Origin: Bacillota bacterium
Lineage (GTDB): Bacteria; Bacillota_G; SHA-98; UBA4971
Reading direction: 5' to 3'
Length of the DNA: 11,612 nucleotides
NCBI GenBank assembly: GCA_012512055.1
Contig: JAAZEW010000387.1
Location: 1-11,612 of the forward strand
Shown here: piece by piece, positions 1 through 7,305 of the stretch
How the letters are laid out: each line of letters opens with the position of its first letter
How positions within the stretch are numbered: position 1 is the stretch's first letter
Translations under genes and position numbers: made by a program
The notes under the pieces: model-generated
The model's input: the letters and a program-made list of their open reading frames with translations, nothing else
Told to the model about the DNA's origin: nothing
The model's database searches: none

Positions 1-96
1 AACAGGCTCTATGGGACGATAGATGCTCTTATAGACGCCGTAAAGGCGTTTTTCAAGGAACTAACCGAACCAGAAGCTCTTACGTTGGCGGCCTAA
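1..96 (+). mobile_element. IS630-type transposase, C-terminal fragment
   Basis: The first 96 bases read open on the plus strand and end at TAA. They encode about 31 residues: a tyrosine/leucine/aspartate-rich helix, then AFFKEL and a short alanine/leucine tail. IS630-family DDE transposases typically end in such a helix, with aromatic residues followed by an A-x-x-FF segment. The gene starts outside the window, so the catalytic residues cannot be seen. It is the only convincing plus-strand gene end here and faces the Gabija-like operon tail to tail. About 110 bases separate the two stops; the right end of the element should lie there, but I could not define its inverted repeat or TA target duplication. 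The family call rests on a short C-terminal resemblance only. Confidence 0.5.
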
Positions 97-205
97 ACCT
101 GTCGAAAACTAATGGAACCTTACTTAGTGGTTTACTGCGTCATTACGTGAAATCCATACACAAACTCCTATCAATAATAAGCTAATTACGGCATATTCAA
201 GATTA

Positions 206-1525
206 TCATCTACCAATATAAGCAGTGAGCCGGGGTTGCGCATCTGCCACGAACGGAGGTTTCTCTAGTCGTTCAGGGTTTTGAACTACAACCAGCGCCT
301 CATTCTTCGCACGCGTGATGGCGTTGTACAAAAGTCGACGTTGGCGTTCAAGCGAGCCCGTGATTTCGTACGGCCACAGTACTATCACAGCGTCAAATTC
401 CCGGTTTTTCGCCTGAGGAATAGTCATCGCACGAACGCCCTTCATGTGTGTCGTCCTGTATGCTCTAATTCTCTGATAGACTTGACTGATCTGTTCTCGT
501 AGCTCTGCCACACTGAACGTTTTCCTACCCGCAATTCGCCTCTGTTTGTCAAGCCACGCTGCGAGTGCCTCTGAGACAGCAGATTCTGACGGTAGGGAAA
601 TGTCTGAAGCTTGTACCAGAGCCAACGGATCATCGGGCAGGGTAAGCTGTGTAATGAACTTGTCTTCCTCGTCTTGTTGTGAAGTCTCCCAGCGTACGTG
701 GTGAGGACCGTATTTCTTCCCAGTCCCAATTGGACTTTTCTCGACACGGGTAATGAGATTTCGGACAAAGCGTGAGCTTTTTGCATGCACAGGAGAGATG
801 ACTGCAATGTCATCATACTTTGCACGCCACCATTCAAGACGTTGTGAAACATACATCGCCCCAACATTGCAGTTCAAAGCCCCAAGAACACTAAATCCAT
901 TACCATTATCAGGCACTGAGCAGCTTTCACGTATACCTTTTGACGCCTGCAAAAGCCCTGTTGCCTTCGTTCGATGGATATTCGTTAATTCAACGACTTC
1001 AGCACATTCATGTGCCCACATTACAGCCGGATTAAGCCAATCGTCATTGAGATCCTGGTAGTAATCTGCTGCTGCAAGACATATTGCTACCTTGCTGAGT
1101 CCTTGAATCATCGCAAGTTGTCCTTCCTTAATGTCCTGCATCTCGTCAACGATTACTATAGGAAACGTCTTATTTACCCATTGGGATACTAGAGGATCAT
1201 TGAGCAAGTTACCGGCAGAACGGCAATACTCCTCATACTTACCAGCCTTTGGCTCTCCACCAAATCGGACACGATAAATGCTCCTCCATCGTTTGACTAG
1301 ACGCCAGGCAAAGCTATCTACCGTGACACACCTGAATTGACCGTAGAGACAAGATACCTTAGAAAGGCGCTGCTGTAATTGCCGCCGTGAGCCATGCATT
1401 TTGGTGAGAGCAAGAACTCTCTCATGGACGGCAAGCGGCCGAATCTCAAGGACAGAAGCTAATTCTTTCATAAGCCTAGTCGTTTTGCCACTCCCCGCAG
1501 GGCCCTCAAATAGTAGTAGACTCAT
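206..1525 (-). CDS. gajB: UvrD-like helicase, GajB-like (Gabija defence)
   Basis: 439-residue superfamily 1 helicase-type ATPase. Visible motifs, in order: Walker A GPAGSGKTT (8-16); motif Ic VTVDSFAWRL (67-76); Walker B VIVDEMQD (124-131), where M replaces the usual A of DEAQ; motif III AAADYYQDL (151-159); motif IV around LTNIHRT (180-186); motif V TIPQAKNREFDAVIV (368-382); motif VI LLYNAITRAK (398-407). It is much shorter than housekeeping UvrD/PcrA (about 700 residues), as GajB proteins are. Its ATG overlaps the stop of the upstream nuclease gene in an ATGA, so translation is probably coupled. In Gabija, GajB binds the GajA nuclease assembly and is thought to respond to DNA ends or nucleotide depletion; that role is transferred from the family. 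It ends the operon; no intrinsic terminator is obvious after it. Confidence 0.85.
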   Translation of the reverse strand: MSLLLFEGPAGSGKTTRLMKELASVLEIRPLAVHERVLALTKMHGSRRQLQQRLSKVSCLYGQFRCVTVDSFAWRLVKRWRSIYRVRFGGEPKAGKYEEYCRSAGNLLNDPLVSQWVNKTFPIVIVDEMQDIKEGQLAMIQGLSKVAICLAAADYYQDLNDDWLNPAVMWAHECAEVVELTNIHRTKATGLLQASKGIRESCSVPDNGNGFSVLGALNCNVGAMYVSQRLEWWRAKYDDIAVISPVHAKSSRFVRNLITRVEKSPIGTGKKYGPHHVRWETSQQDEEDKFITQLTLPDDPLALVQASDISLPSESAVSEALAAWLDKQRRIAGRKTFSVAELREQISQVYQRIRAYRTTHMKGVRAMTIPQAKNREFDAVIVLWPYEITGSLERQRRLLYNAITRAKNEALVVVQNPERLEKPPFVADAQPRLTAYIGR

Positions 1526-3360
1526 GGCGAAAACCTTAAAACGAGACAGCTCGGGCTGCTTTTCGTGCTATCGCGTCTAATCAGACGATATTCCGAGTGA
1601 GGGCTAATGCATGCGAGAGTGATAGCCTCTAGAAGTTGCTCTGCCCGTTCCAAACAGCCATCATAGGATCCAATGACTTGTCCTACTTCCTGGTAGGCAA
1701 GATAGTCTGTCTTCAGTCTCCCAGGACCCTTTCTTATCTTGAAGCCTGCGATGAGCTCGTCAATGTCTCCAAAACCGCGATCAACTCGTCTGTTAATCTC
1801 ACCAAGTACAGCTTTCTCATCAGCCCTAAGTATCCACCCAATAGCGTCTTCCATCGTCCAGTTTTCAGGCCATTGGAGGATTACTTCCGGCGCAGGATTC
1901 TCGTCACAAAGCTGTTTAATCTTCTTGTCGCCCTCCTTATCTCCATCCACCAAAGGCACAAGACCTGATCGCGTACGCCGAAGCACACCGAAAGTCTCAA
2001 TTACAGCGGAATCATGCGTCGGAACCACGCCAACCACAGCACCAAACGGAGGCGCTGCTGAGGGAGTCAGCTTCAACGCCCGCTCGCCGGTCTCGATCAC
2101 GTCTGCCAGAAGTCTAAACCATTCGTGTTCACTTCGTCCCTCGGGAATAACTACATAATAGTACATCAGAGCTTCAACGACCCGCGCTCGCTCCTCATGA
2201 AAAAGCTTGCGAATAGCATTACTCGCTTCCGCATCGAGGGGTTGCGCGAGCAGAGGTGTAGCTGCGAGTTGTGTGCCCCGCTTCTCCAGGAGTTGCACTG
2301 ACGTGGCAGGGTAGAAAGCTGCGACGCGTGGAGAGTGGCTTGTACAGACAGTCTGGTCTGCGATTGATACTGTCTGAGAAACAAGCCTGCGCTGTAGACC
2401 GGGTGGCACGTGAAGCTCGGGCTCTTCCATAGCTAACATAAACGACTTCCCTTGTCTCTTGCGTTCACGACCAAGTTCCAACAGCAAGATGAACGTCTGA
2501 AGTGATAACAGACCTGTACCATGCCGCACAATAGGAAGAGGGATATCATCCTCTGTCTGGTAATGCGGGACCAGCGCCTGAAGCAGAGAATCGGAGTCAG
2601 TACTAGTAAGTCGTAAGCAAAACTGCGGTGACTCAGGAAGAAGTTGTGATAACTGCTTGTTAATGCGTTCGATGAGCGGCGACAGTCCTATATCATACTC
2701 AAGGGGGGACTGAGGCTGGCGAAGTCTGTCACGTTCCTCGAGAATAGCCTGTGCCGGAACGCCGCCCACGGTGGCTACTGCCTTCCGAAACAACTCTGAG
2801 GCAAAGGAAAGTGACGCTTCCCATGTACGCCTAGCTGGGAGTACATAGTAACCCACATCATCAAGGAGTCGATATGGTACTTGCTGAACTACATCTTCCT
2901 GGAATACATCAGTGATCGCGTCGTCGTCATGGAAGTAGCGAATTTGCTCAACACTCAGCTCCTCACAATCAAAACGTGCCGAGAAGGCAATCTGAGCACA
3001 GAGCTCGTGAGGGTCCTCTTTAGGCTCGGGACTAATTCTACCTGTCTCGCGATTCCACCACTTAGGCACCGCCCTGCCTACTCGAAACCAGGCGTCGTGT
3101 CTGTCAGGGTCATTGCTGGAAAAACCGCCTAGAGTCGCAATAATGCGGATACGGCTGGTACGACTAGGGCAGCTTCCATAGAAATCATGTTCTGTTAGAC
3201 TGCGGACAAGGCGCGTCCGCCCAAGAACTAATGACATAGCATCAATTATGGTGCTCTTTCCTGAGCCGTTCGGTCCTACAATGACAGTGTGGTTCCCCAA
3301 TTTGATGCTTGCACGCTTGATACCTCGAAAGCCTTCAATCGACAGCGCTATCAACTTCAT
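1522..3360 (-). CDS. gajA: OLD-family ATPase/TOPRIM nuclease, GajA-like
   Basis: 612 residues from the chosen start. The N-terminal ABC-type ATPase half shows Walker A GPNGSGKST (29-37), a signature-like HGTGLLSLQ (280-288), Walker B FMLAMEEPELH (307-317) and an H-loop TSHSP (340-344). The C-terminal TOPRIM half shows the glutamate motif VIPEGRSEHE (404-413) and the acidic motif VDGDKEGD (471-478). This order, and direct overlap with a UvrD-like helicase gene, define class 2 OLD proteins, i.e. GajA of Gabija, a nucleotide-sensing DNA nuclease that acts against phage. The reading frame continues 28 codons upstream to a TTG. I prefer the ATG at 3360 because AGGAGG lies seven bases before it and the protein then opens with the typical MKLIALSIEGFRGI strand. 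All recognisable catalytic motifs are present, so the gene looks functional. Confidence 0.87.
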   Translation of the reverse strand: MKLIALSIEGFRGIKRASIKLGNHTVIVGPNGSGKSTIIDAMSLVLGRTRLVRSLTEHDFYGSCPSRTSRIRIIATLGGFSSNDPDRHDAWFRVGRAVPKWWNRETGRISPEPKEDPHELCAQIAFSARFDCEELSVEQIRYFHDDDAITDVFQEDVVQQVPYRLLDDVGYYVLPARRTWEASLSFASELFRKAVATVGGVPAQAILEERDRLRQPQSPLEYDIGLSPLIERINKQLSQLLPESPQFCLRLTSTDSDSLLQALVPHYQTEDDIPLPIVRHGTGLLSLQTFILLLELGRERKRQGKSFMLAMEEPELHVPPGLQRRLVSQTVSIADQTVCTSHSPRVAAFYPATSVQLLEKRGTQLAATPLLAQPLDAEASNAIRKLFHEERARVVEALMYYYVVIPEGRSEHEWFRLLADVIETGERALKLTPSAAPPFGAVVGVVPTHDSAVIETFGVLRRTRSGLVPLVDGDKEGDKKIKQLCDENPAPEVILQWPENWTMEDAIGWILRADEKAVLGEINRRVDRGFGDIDELIAGFKIRKGPGRLKTDYLAYQEVGQVIGSYDGCLERAEQLLEAITLACISPHSEYRLIRRDSTKSSPSCLVLRFSP

Positions 3361-3368
3361 GCTGTCTC
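3361..3368 (-). promoter_or_regulatory. Ribosome binding site side of the gajA start
   Basis: Immediately upstream of the ATG at 3360 the minus strand reads AGGAGGAGACAGC. The AGGAGG core (about 3368-3373) with seven bases of spacing decides the start at 3360 against the longer TTG-started frame that reaches 3444. Confidence 0.7.
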
Positions 3369-3444
3369 CTCCTAGCGTGTTGTCTTCTCCGCCCATCACG
3401 TTGTGAGCATTACGATCCGCGACAGCAAAAAGACGGCTTGGCAA

Positions 3445-3747
3445 ACAATCGCCACTGTAACCCTTTTCGCTCCCGGAGAGACCATTGCTTGCATGAGAAT
3501 TGTTTTCACTGCTTATCGCGTTTCAACACTCTAGACTGAACTGAATGCGGTATGTTTCTACTAATACTTCGCGATGATCGCACCTTCGCTTTGTTCACAA
3601 ATGCCAGGCACGGGAAAGTCATATCATGCCTTACTCAAAGCGAGCAATGTGGCGCAGTTCGTCCCTGACATACACTGCCCCCTACTCGCCCATCCCCTTG
3701 CGATAATGCATTAGCTAGGTGCAGTCGTCTTTTCTATTTCTCGATTA
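3445..3747. other. Intergenic region upstream of gajA with two small dyads
   Basis: No gene with a credible start or ribosome binding site is seen here on either strand. The gajA promoter should lie here, but I find no clear -35/-10 pair. Two exact small dyads sit close together: GCGAT-g-ATCGC at 3571-3581 and TTTGT-tc-ACAAA at 3590-3601, eight bases apart. They could be operator half-sites for a repressor controlling the Gabija-like operon, but both are short enough to be chance. No regulator gene is adjacent. Confidence 0.3.
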
Positions 3748-4098
3748 TCAGTCAGCGCCGCTTTTAACTCTCAATTCAGTAAATCTCTCATCCCTGATTT
3801 CAATATCCTCGTATGCAAAATCATCATGCACAAGCCATTTTCCATGTCTCATTTCTAATCTATGTTTTGGCCCAACATGAACACAGTTTGGTAAGTATAC
3901 TTTTCTTACAAATGGTTCATTCTGCCTGTCCCTTTTTATGTAAGCTTCTCCGGGTGTGTTAGGAATGAACCAAGGCTTTATGCCTATGGAACCAAACTGC
4001 ATTTGAACGATATTTTGCAGAAGATGAATTGCTTCAAGAGCAAGAACTCGATCATTTGTGTCAATTTCCGGACGAAAGTGAATAGCCCTATTTCGCAT
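3748..4098 (-). CDS. HEPN-motif gene, second (C-terminal) piece after a frameshift
   Basis: 116 codons from an ATG that is probably not a true start. The piece opens with RNRAIHF, which fits the R-N-x-x-x-H active-site motif of HEPN ribonucleases (here R2 and H7). It continues with DTNDRVLALEAIHLLQNIV, a helix typical of the last HEPN helix, then a beta-rich tail (KPWFIPNTPGEAYIK, then YLPNCVHVGPKH). The frame is open upstream of the ATG, through the A/T run at 4112-4118, into the 4103-4582 gene. No ribosome binding site precedes the ATG. I read this as the second half of one protein of about 277 residues whose frame is broken in the homopolymer. If translated alone it would carry the motif without the rest of the helical bundle. 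Confidence 0.6.
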   Translation of the reverse strand: MRNRAIHFRPEIDTNDRVLALEAIHLLQNIVQMQFGSIGIKPWFIPNTPGEAYIKRDRQNEPFVRKVYLPNCVHVGPKHRLEMRHGKWLVHDDFAYEDIEIRDERFTELRVKSGAD

Positions 4099-4102
4099 AG
4101 TC

Positions 4103-4582
4103 TCAAGTCTTAAAAAAACTGTCGCCTACATCTGGTAAAAGAACATTCCAAGCTAGCAGCGTATTAGTTGCTAATTTCCAGTTATCGAAGGAATGCTTCC
4201 TATATACTTGCTTATATTCAGGCGTATCTTTATAATCTTCTCGTAGTAACAGGATCAAATGATTTAGGATACGTTCGCCAAGGGCACATGTTCCAGTTAA
4301 AGCTGGGTAATAAGCTCCAATAGTGAAAGCATCTCGACAATTGGCTAAGAAGGTGTTGTGAAATGCCAATACTGAAAATGGCTTTGAGCCAAGATCTATA
4401 AAGTTCTTCAGTTTTTGTCCATGACCAAACACTCCATATTGATGCAAAATTTGCTCTCTAACAATGTCTTTATTCTGCAACCATTGCTGTTTAGCATTCT
4501 CCGCCCAATGCTCGTCTATGTCTTGTAGTAAAACCGTAGCCCTACTATCAAAATCCATTCCAAGCACCCTATATCGCTTCAA
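4103..4582 (-). CDS. HEPN-type gene, first (N-terminal) piece before a frameshift
   Basis: 159 codons, mostly helical: EHWAENAKQQWLQNKDIV, then GSKPFSVLAFHN, then YYPALTGTCALGERILNHLILLL, a long hydrophobic helix like those of HEPN bundles. It ends abruptly in DSFFKT just after seven T's on the coding strand. Removing one T gives DSFLRLETMRNRAIHF and joins it in frame to the 3748-4098 piece, restoring an RNxxxH motif at the position expected for the HEPN active site. The start is a TTG at 4582 with AAGGGG eight bases upstream; the alternative is the ATG eight codons in. Base composition is A+T-rich compared with the Gabija and E2-like genes, as for the DUF4145 gene at 9792-10472. The function is unknown; an RNA-cleaving toxin or sensor role is inferred from the motif only. 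Confidence 0.6.
   Translation of the reverse strand: MKRYRVLGMDFDSRATVLLQDIDEHWAENAKQQWLQNKDIVREQILHQYGVFGHGQKLKNFIDLGSKPFSVLAFHNTFLANCRDAFTIGAYYPALTGTCALGERILNHLILLLREDYKDTPEYKQVYRKHSFDNWKLATNTLLAWNVLLPDVGDSFFKT
4112..4118 (-). other. T7 run (coding strand) where the HEPN gene changes frame
   Basis: Seven consecutive A's on the plus strand are seven T's in the coding strand, inside the codons AGT TTT TTT AAG. Downstream coding is in the +1 frame, so losing one T (or a +1 shift) restores a continuous reading frame. A -1 shift meets TAA at once and cannot restore it. Such runs are classic sites of slipped-strand mutation, transcriptional slippage or sequencing error. Confidence 0.6.
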
Positions 4583-4779
4583 CTCACCAGCCCCTTAATT
4601 CGAAGCAGTAATTGACACTACACCTAACGTCCTACGGATCCCTCAAGCGTGTTCAGTGCGTCCTGAGCACGGCTTCAACGTCTGCGATATGCCATGCAAT
4701 AGACCGCATCTTGTGCTCTCAAGAACGAAAATCCTTTCGTCTTACAGGCGAAAATACAGTTGCATGTGGCTGTCTTCGA
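4583..4779. other. Intergenic stretch between small ORF and split HEPN gene
   Basis: No supported gene. On the minus strand, just after the small ORF, an imperfect hairpin AAGACGAAA-gga-TTTTCGTTCTT (about 4725-4746) could act as a weak transcription end, but no run of U's follows it. The plus-strand open frames crossing this area lack ribosome binding sites and look like chance. Confidence 0.3.
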
Positions 4780-4953
4780 CTACTCATTCCCTCTTTTGCT
4801 TTCCGATAGGGGTTGTCCCACAAGATCAAGCTCTTCCATTTCGCCGATACGTTTCGTTCGAATTGGCTCTGTCTTCCGATTAGTTGATCGTTTGGAGTCT
4901 TTGGTATCGTCGTTATTGTCTACTGATTTCGTCTCATTACAAGGATCGGCCAT
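4780..4953 (-). CDS. Small hydrophilic protein, 57 residues, unrecognised
   Basis: An ATG at 4953 is preceded by AAAGGAGG with eight bases of spacing, one of the best ribosome binding sites in the window, and opens a 57-codon frame ending in TAG. The product begins MADPCNETKSVDNNDD and is dominated by D, E, K, R, N, S and T. It has one cysteine, no hydrophobic helix and a C-terminal segment GEMEELDLVGQPLSE. It is likely disordered or partner-dependent. It follows the membrane protein gene at 5124 by about 170 bases in the same direction and may be its partner (immunity, sensor or regulatory peptide), though the gap leaves room for its own promoter. No family is recognised. The call rests on the ribosome binding site and the open frame. 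Confidence 0.55.
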   Translation of the reverse strand: MADPCNETKSVDNNDDTKDSKRSTNRKTEPIRTKRIGEMEELDLVGQPLSESKRGNE

Positions 4954-5123
4954 GATCCTAGCCTCCTTTCATTTGTCACTTAGATTCCACTTGTTCTATG
5001 CTCGCTTGTCTAGTCGCACTTCCACCTTAGCGTAGACCTATCTGACACTAACCAAGCGCAGCAGCGAAAGACTAAAGCGTTCAATGGTCATCAGGACCAG
5101 CACTGCCCTTTACCACACACTGC
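4954..5123. promoter_or_regulatory. Leader between membrane protein gene and 57-codon ORF
   Basis: This gap carries the AAAGGAGG site (plus positions 4962-4969) for the 57-codon gene. I find no convincing -35/-10 pair or hairpin terminator after the membrane protein stop, so read-through from that gene is the simplest way to express the small ORF. Confidence 0.3.
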
Positions 5124-5699
5124 TTATCGTGGCAACTTAAGACTGTTCGGGCTGAATCGAATCGTATCCATAGTGGCCAGCAAGACAATCAGCACAATAA
5201 CTATGCTTAGAGTCACGCATCGCTGCGCCCATGTATACCATCTGATCTTCTCCTTCGCCACTGCTTCAATGGATACCACTGTTTTGTGCCATGTTGCTGA
5301 CAATCGAGTCACACAGTCTTCCGGTGCCAGATCAATAACACCTTCCTCAAACAACGCCTCGGTGTCTATTCGCTCATACTCTGAAATGTCTATGACCTTC
5401 AAAGCAAAAACCATTCCTATGCCGAGACTAATTACTGCGATGACACAGGGCACTAAAGCCCACGGCATTGTCGACAGCAATGTGACAAGTCCTCGCCCAA
5501 GCAGTCCAACGAAAATACCGGAAGACGATAAGAGCATACCGGCCTTGCCCTCTATAGTACGAATACGACGGTGCTCAGAGTTAAAGACTTGAGTCAAGGT
5601 ATTCAGAATCAGATGCACGGTTGTCCCATCGAAATTCTGTGCATGCATTCTGTCTGGATCACTGTCACCGGTAATCCTCTGATCATTGTTGCCACTCAT
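5124..5699 (-). CDS. Predicted three-helix membrane protein, SLATT/Pycsar-TM-like
   Basis: 191 residues from the ATG at 5699. GGAGG lies nine bases upstream; a GTG two codons earlier would leave only three bases and is rejected. Layout: a hydrophilic N-terminus; an amphipathic helix with the cluster HRRIRTIEGKAGMLLSSSG (43-61); two closely spaced transmembrane segments (about 53-77 and 79-101); a cytosolic helical region with acidic SEYERIDTEALFEEGVIDL; and a last transmembrane segment (about 162-177). A charged helix with an E-x-KAG-x-LL run leading into a helix hairpin resembles SLATT-domain and Pycsar membrane effectors, which depolarise or permeabilise membranes in anti-phage systems. No nucleotide cyclase gene is present beside it, so a Pycsar assignment is not supported. 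A strong small ORF lies downstream. The family assignment is by architecture only. Confidence 0.6.
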   Translation of the reverse strand: MSGNNDQRITGDSDPDRMHAQNFDGTTVHLILNTLTQVFNSEHRRIRTIEGKAGMLLSSSGIFVGLLGRGLVTLLSTMPWALVPCVIAVISLGIGMVFALKVIDISEYERIDTEALFEEGVIDLAPEDCVTRLSATWHKTVVSIEAVAKEKIRWYTWAQRCVTLSIVIVLIVLLATMDTIRFSPNSLKLPR

Positions 5700-5705
5700 A
5701 CACAC

Positions 5706-6074
5706 AACCCTCCAGTACGGTTAACATCTAGGTTCCGTTCGCTCGTGCATACGCTTTCGGGGCTTCTGTGGGATCATACTAGGTCTTGCAACAAGCTGAA
5801 CTAAATGATAACAATACATTCTTCACAAGAGGCGTCTCAAGGTAGCCAGACAGGTAAGGGTCTTACTAAAGAGAAACCTAAATAGAAGGCGCATGTATTT
5901 CGTGAGCTAAGAGCCGGATGAATCGCAAGATAATAAGTCCATACGTACTAGGTTCGTGCGTCATAGAATATCGTTATAGGAGTCGGATGAAGGTGTTGAA
6001 AAAAACATGAGTGAATAGTACAGCAGCAGAAATCGCAATTTAGTCATGCGCAAGACCGCGTCAACTATTCGTCG
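5706..6074. other. Gene-poor stretch upstream of the membrane protein
   Basis: No open frame with a ribosome binding site. The plus strand contains two similar 10-base stretches, AGCCGGATGA and AGTCGGATGA, about 70 bases apart (near 5912 and 5981). The first resembles the start of group II intron domain V, but no matching arm or GAAA loop follows, so I take this as decayed or chance sequence. The promoter of the membrane protein gene should lie at the left end. Confidence 0.25.
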
Positions 6075-6263
6075 TCAAATTCCATAATCCTTCACAGATC
6101 TCACCCCGTAGTCGTTACCTCTGTAGCTTGCTGAGATATGGTCTTCGGCTCGAAACACTCCATCATGGCATGAAATACAAATCGAGGGATCTTCCTTACG
6201 TAAAATGACTTGTCGTCATGCCCAGTCTGCCCGAATTTGATTGAGTCTCAGTTCAGTAAGCAT
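6075..6263 (-). pseudogene. Possible small gene interrupted by in-frame TGA
   Basis: An ATG at 6263 has AAGGGG eight bases upstream, 34 bases after the stop of the DUF3800 gene. It opens the frame MLTELRLNQIRADWA, then TGA. If the TGA is read through, the same frame stays open for 46 more codons. These include ICISCHDGV (a CxxCH motif) and the tyrosine-rich SASYRGNDYGVRSVKDYGI. The whole would be 62 residues. A nonsense mutation in a small gene, perhaps a W, R or C codon changed to TGA, would explain this. So would an unrelated 15-codon peptide followed by chance open sequence. The other minus-strand frame here is also open for over 45 codons, so the frame alone is weak evidence. No family is recognised. 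Confidence 0.3.
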
Positions 6264-6297
6264 TACCTTTACCCCTTTGACCACTGTCTCAGCATAC

Positions 6298-7221
6298 CTA
6301 TAGCAAAGCCAACTGTCCATCCACTTTCGGTTGGCGTTTAAAAAAGCTCGACCTTTGGGCAAGAGCTTTATCGATCTCCCTCTCACCTAATCGTTTATTC
6401 GGAAAGAAGGATATATCATAGCCGTTCTTGTGCGCCTTCCATGAGTTGGTTGCAGCTGTATGAAGTATATTTGTCATACACTCTCCTAACTCAACCTTGC
6501 CCTTTTGACCGGAAGATTTATCAAGCTGTTGCGATATGGAACCCACAAGAACGTCTGCCAGCTGAATAACATGCGACTCTGCCTTATGGACCTTCTCTTT
6601 CTCATGATCTGAAGACACAAATACGATATGTTCGTTAAGAAATTGGATACGGGTATCCGCCACTACGCTTGGGAGATGCCAGCGGAAATATGGGTGCTTC
6701 TGTAGATTACCTTCATCGTCATGAAATACATTAGAAATAATCACTCTCTCATACGACTTGAAATATGTATTGATACTGAACAGGAAAGCAGTGCGAAAGA
6801 ACCGATTATAGACTGTGGCATATTTGCCGGTGGGTTCATCTCCAGGGCCAAAACCACTGAAATCCAGATTGTGAGTGGCTATCCCCAGCACTTCCCAGTA
6901 GACATCGATGCCGGAGTGCTTCTTAAGGACCTGCAACCAATCCTTTGCCACTGCAGTCCGAGGGGACTTACGGGATAGTCCCTTAACGTCACTGATGCTC
7001 ATCTCCCCATGGAAACCATAACGCTTACGAATACCAAGAAGCTGAGAGATGACGTCCTTTACTGACGAGGATCGAATGAGCAACATGCATATATACCACC
7101 ATCCCTGTCCGTCCTTATTCGCTGCCATCTTGCGCTCGTCAGAAAAGATAGTAAGACGTATAGTGCTGGGTTCTACTTTATTCCCAAAGAGATCTTTATG
7201 TATCTTGTAATGGTTTAAGAT
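6298..7221 (-). CDS. DUF3800 protein (RNase H-like fold), probable ATC start
   Basis: The DUF3800 family is widespread in mobile and defence loci and is predicted to have an RNase H-like nuclease fold. Typical features seen: an N-terminal acidic strand TIFSDERK; the following strand WWYICMLLI; the segment FHGEMSISDVKG; an internal strand with acidic residues VIISNVFHDDEG; and the C-terminal signature IVFVSSDHEKE then VIQLADVLVGSI. The first ATG (7128) would begin after SDERK and so lose the first conserved acid. The frame is open upstream. AGGAGGT lies five bases before an ATC at 7221, which gives a 307-residue protein starting xLNHYKIHKDLFG. No ATG, GTG or TTG exists between the upstream stop and 7128. 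I therefore place the start at the ATC, as a rare start codon or a mutated ATG. The gene follows the E2-like gene by 84 bases. Confidence 0.7.
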   Translation of the reverse strand: MLNHYKIHKDLFGNKVEPSTIRLTIFSDERKMAANKDGQGWWYICMLLIRSSSVKDVISQLLGIRKRYGFHGEMSISDVKGLSRKSPRTAVAKDWLQVLKKHSGIDVYWEVLGIATHNLDFSGFGPGDEPTGKYATVYNRFFRTAFLFSINTYFKSYERVIISNVFHDDEGNLQKHPYFRWHLPSVVADTRIQFLNEHIVFVSSDHEKEKVHKAESHVIQLADVLVGSISQQLDKSSGQKGKVELGECMTNILHTAATNSWKAHKNGYDISFFPNKRLGEREIDKALAQRSSFFKRQPKVDGQLALL

Positions 7222-7225
7222 GGTT

Positions 7226-7232
7226 ACCTCCT
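7226..7232 (-). promoter_or_regulatory. Ribosome binding site of the DUF3800 gene
   Basis: The minus strand reads AGGAGGT here, a near-perfect anti-Shine-Dalgarno match, then AACC and ATC. It lies about 100 bases from the first in-frame ATG (7128), too far to serve it, and so supports initiation at the ATC codon. Confidence 0.6.
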
Positions 7233-7305
7233 CTCGTACATTTCACGTATGTTCGGTGACGGATATTCCATCGCATCGCTTCAGAATGAGTAAGGCAAGC
7301 TATAG

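Noticed and set aside
4612..5035. Overlapping plus-strand open frames of 65-91 codons
   Set aside because: They lack ribosome binding sites and overlap the better-supported minus-strand 57-codon gene and its leader.
5124..5699. Assignment of the membrane protein to a Pycsar system
   Set aside because: No uridylate or cytidylate cyclase gene is present beside it; only the membrane architecture is similar.
5905..5960. AGAGCCGGATG resembling group II intron domain V
   Set aside because: The complementary arm and the GAAA loop of domain V are absent, and no reverse transcriptase gene is nearby.
6110..6160. CxxCH as evidence of a c-type cytochrome
   Set aside because: There is no signal peptide or heme-protein context, and the motif lies after a stop codon in a doubtful frame.
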